Shown in pieces: positions 14,070 through 16,294 of a stretch of 16,294 bases of DNA. A program made the position numbers and the translations under genes. The notes beneath the pieces were generated by a model. It searched no databases and was not told the origin of the DNA. It worked only from the letters and a program-made list of their open reading frames with translations. Every line of letters starts with the position of its first letter. Positions within the stretch are counted from its first letter, which is position 1. This DNA is from JBCCMB01 sp039026555 (lineage in GTDB: Bacteria > Pseudomonadota > Alphaproteobacteria > Caulobacterales > Hyphomonadaceae): assembly GCA_039026555.1 (NCBI GenBank), contig JBCCMB010000055.1:1-16294 (forward strand), given 5' to 3'.

Positions 14070-16294
14070 ATGAAACGGATTTTCTACATTGGCGCGGCCG
14101 CTTTGTTGGTCGTTTTAATCGGTTTGGCGAGCGCTCCGTTTTTGGTGCCGGCCTCTCTCTACAAGGAACGCATTGAAACGGCTGCGAGCGACGCATTGGG
14201 CCGCAAGGTGACCCTGACCGGCGAAATGAAGCTCTCCCTCATCCCCCGTATCGAAGCGCGCGCAGGCGCCACGGTGATCGAAAATCCTGAAGGCTTTGGC
14301 GACGCGCCATTCGCCAGCATGACCGAACTGCGTGCGGCGGTGAAGCTGTTGCCGCTCTTGTCGAGCCGCGTAGAAATTGACGAATTCGTACTTGTGGATC
14401 CGAAGATTAATCTGATCCGGCTGGAAAATGGCGACGCCAATTGGGAATTCGGCTCCGAGGAGGCGCCGGCGCCTGAAGACACCAGCGAAGGCGGACAAGG
14501 CGGCGGGGATTTCGCTGCGATTTTGGGCGACGTGCGCCTGGTGAATGGAGAGATCACCTACAACGACTATACAACCGGCGCGTCGCACGCCCTAGAGAGC
14601 CTCGATGTTCGCGTCAAAATGGACGCGTTGGACAAACCGCTCTCAATAAATGGCGATGGCGTGTTGGACGGTCTCGACTTTGAGCTGAGCACACGCGTCG
14701 ACGATACGAAAGCCATTCTCGACGGTGAAACATCACCCGTATCCCTGGACTTGGAAACGGATCTCGTCTCCGGCGAGGTCGAAGGCGAGATTACCGGTGG
14801 CGATACGATCAACCTCGATCTTAGCGCGAATGTTTCCATGCCGTCCGTGCTGGACGCCGCCGCGTTTTTCGGCGTGTCGGACTTGCCCGCCGCGACCGCG
14901 CTTGGCGAAGTCTCGCTAGAAGGTCGTATTGTCGGCGCGCCCGGCGATCTGTCGATTGAAGATTTGGTCTTTACGCACGCGAGCGATTTGCTCACGACAA
15001 GTTTCAATGGCGGCGCACGCATCGCCGACACGCTGAGTTTTAGCGGTCGCGTCGATCTGGATGCGCCCGACTTAAAAGCGTTGGCGGCCAGCGCCGACGC
15101 CGAATTGCCCGAAGGCGACGCGTACCGTCGGTTCGCTTTTTCCGGCGACGCCTCCGGCGGCGCAACGAACATTAGCCTCACTAATGCGACCTTAACGTTC
15201 GACGATATTGTCGCGGAGGGGTCGGCCAATTTATCCTTGGCGGGCACGCCCAAAATCACCGGCAAATTGAGTACCGGCATGCTCGATGCGACGCCTTACG
15301 CGGCCGCCTCGGGCGCAGAGCCTGAGGAGACATCGGGGGGGTGGGGCGACGCCGCGCTGGATTTATCGCCGCTGAAACTCGCAGATGCGGATCTGGAAAT
15401 CGCCGCAGACGCTTTGAAATTTCAGAATTGGGATATCGGCCAAACAGTTCTCCTCATCACCCTTAAAGACGGTCGATTGGTGGCCGACCTAAAGCGCACC
15501 TCGCTTTATGGCGGCGCTGGCGTCGCAACCATCACGGCCGACGGGCGCGGCGCCACGCCGGCTGTCGGGCTGCAAGCCGAACTCCAAGGTCTTGATATTC
15601 AATCCTTCCTGGGCGCGGCGGCGAATTTCGATCGCATAGAGGGCGGCGGCGCTTTTCAGATCAATTTGGCGGGTGAAGGCGCGACGTTGGACGCCCTGAT
15701 GGGCTCCTTGGCTGGAGCTGGCAGCTTCGACTTTGCGGACGGCGCCATTCGCGGCGTCAATCTCGCGCAATTGGTGCGAAGCGCCGAAGACGCGCTCTCC
15801 GCCGGCACGCTCCCGGCGGCGTTGTCGGATGAGGCTGAAACCGACTTCACAGACCTCAAAGGCAATTTCACTATTGCAAACGGGGTCGCAACGACGGCCG
15901 ATCTGGCCATGCTGAGCCCTTTTTTGAACGTACAGGGCGACGGCGTTTTGGATGTTGGCGGTCAATCTCTCGATTTCAGCCTGTTTCCTGAATCGACCGA
16001 CGGCAGCTTCGGCATCGGCGGCTACGGCGTTCCGGTCAAAGTGGCTGGAAGTTGGAACAATGTTCAAGCGAGCCTTGATTTCGACTGGTTGACCAGCCGC
16101 GCGACGCAAGTCGTCGGCGATCAAATAAAAGGCGAGATTGCAAAAGAACTCGGCGGCAGCTTAGGCGGTGCTTTGGGCGGCGCGCTTGGCTTACCGCAAT
16201 CTTCTGAAACCGACGCTGAGAGCGCCGCTGTTGCGGACGACGAACCCAAAAGCGCCGAGGAGCAAACGGAAGACCGTCTTCGCAACGCGCTGGG
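14070..16294 (+). CDS. AsmA family protein (C-terminus cut by window edge)
   Basis: A large envelope protein of the AsmA/TamB-like superfamily, whose members are inner-membrane anchored with beta-rich periplasmic parts and are linked to outer-membrane assembly and phospholipid transport between membranes. 741 codons are visible and the frame is open to the window edge. Residues 4-24 (IFYIGAAALLVVLIGLASAPF) form the N-terminal membrane anchor, followed by the AsmA N-terminal block LYKERIETAASDALGRKVTLTGEMKLSLIPRIEARAG. NGDANWEFG (about 117-125) and a Gly/Glu-rich linker come next. The C-terminal conserved region includes FDFADGAIRGVNLAQLVRSAED (about 553-574) and FLNVQGDGVLDVGGQSLDFSLFPE. A Gly-rich then acidic tail (about 690-735) ends in RLRNALG, so the true end is probably close. 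The ATG at 14070 has AGGG 9 bases upstream. Confidence 0.92.
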   Translation, partial: MKRIFYIGAAALLVVLIGLASAPFLVPASLYKERIETAASDALGRKVTLTGEMKLSLIPRIEARAGATVIENPEGFGDAPFASMTELRAAVKLLPLLSSRVEIDEFVLVDPKINLIRLENGDANWEFGSEEAPAPEDTSEGGQGGGDFAAILGDVRLVNGEITYNDYTTGASHALESLDVRVKMDALDKPLSINGDGVLDGLDFELSTRVDDTKAILDGETSPVSLDLETDLVSGEVEGEITGGDTINLDLSANVSMPSVLDAAAFFGVSDLPAATALGEVSLEGRIVGAPGDLSIEDLVFTHASDLLTTSFNGGARIADTLSFSGRVDLDAPDLKALAASADAELPEGDAYRRFAFSGDASGGATNISLTNATLTFDDIVAEGSANLSLAGTPKITGKLSTGMLDATPYAAASGAEPEETSGGWGDAALDLSPLKLADADLEIAADALKFQNWDIGQTVLLITLKDGRLVADLKRTSLYGGAGVATITADGRGATPAVGLQAELQGLDIQSFLGAAANFDRIEGGGAFQINLAGEGATLDALMGSLAGAGSFDFADGAIRGVNLAQLVRSAEDALSAGTLPAALSDEAETDFTDLKGNFTIANGVATTADLAMLSPFLNVQGDGVLDVGGQSLDFSLFPESTDGSFGIGGYGVPVKVAGSWNNVQASLDFDWLTSRATQVVGDQIKGEIAKELGGSLGGALGGALGLPQSSETDAESAAVADDEPKSAEEQTEDRLRNAL

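Noticed and set aside
14115..16124. Long minus-strand open frames opposite the asmA-like gene
   Set aside because: The plus-strand frame is open from 14070 to the window edge and has AsmA motifs and a ribosome site; the minus frames have neither.

Overview
The window reads as chromosomal sequence from an alphaproteobacterium of a Caulobacterales/Maricaulales/Hyphomonadales kind (inference). The reasons are the xseB-ispA-dxs isoprenoid operon, alanine/aspartate-rich proteins, GC-leaning codon use with frequent GTG/TTG starts, a DmdC-type acyl-CoA dehydrogenase and cytochrome b561/YceI proteins. Thirteen protein-coding genes are supported, two of them cut by the window edges. Coding density is high, no intergenic gap exceeds about 160 bases, and I see no rRNA, tRNA, CRISPR array, insertion sequence or phage gene.

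Bases 1-9346 are all minus strand. Reading in the direction of transcription (right to left): a TTG-initiated acyl-CoA dehydrogenase, an MBL-fold hydrolase, signal peptidase I (lepB), a histidine phosphatase, the isoprenoid operon xseB-ispA-dxs, a phosphoglycosyl transferase of the ExoY/WbaP type, and the first 165 residues of a TonB-dependent siderophore receptor. A Fur-box-like palindrome lies just upstream of the receptor.

Bases 9497-16294 are mostly plus strand. A secreted YceI-family protein is followed by a very strong hairpin and then by a cytochrome b561-YceI fusion protein. yaaA follows on the minus strand. After it come trhO and a glutathione S-transferase gene joined by a 4-base stop/start overlap, and then the start of a large AsmA-family protein that runs off the right edge.

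Most of this is housekeeping or envelope biology: isoprenoid precursors, protein export, polysaccharide priming, iron uptake, acyl-CoA oxidation, tRNA modification and outer-membrane homeostasis. The most interesting part is the YceI / b561-YceI pair. It joins in one polypeptide what E. coli encodes as adjacent yceJ and yceI, and it places a strong hairpin only about 30 bases before the fusion's start codon. I found no clear evidence of a wholly new system.
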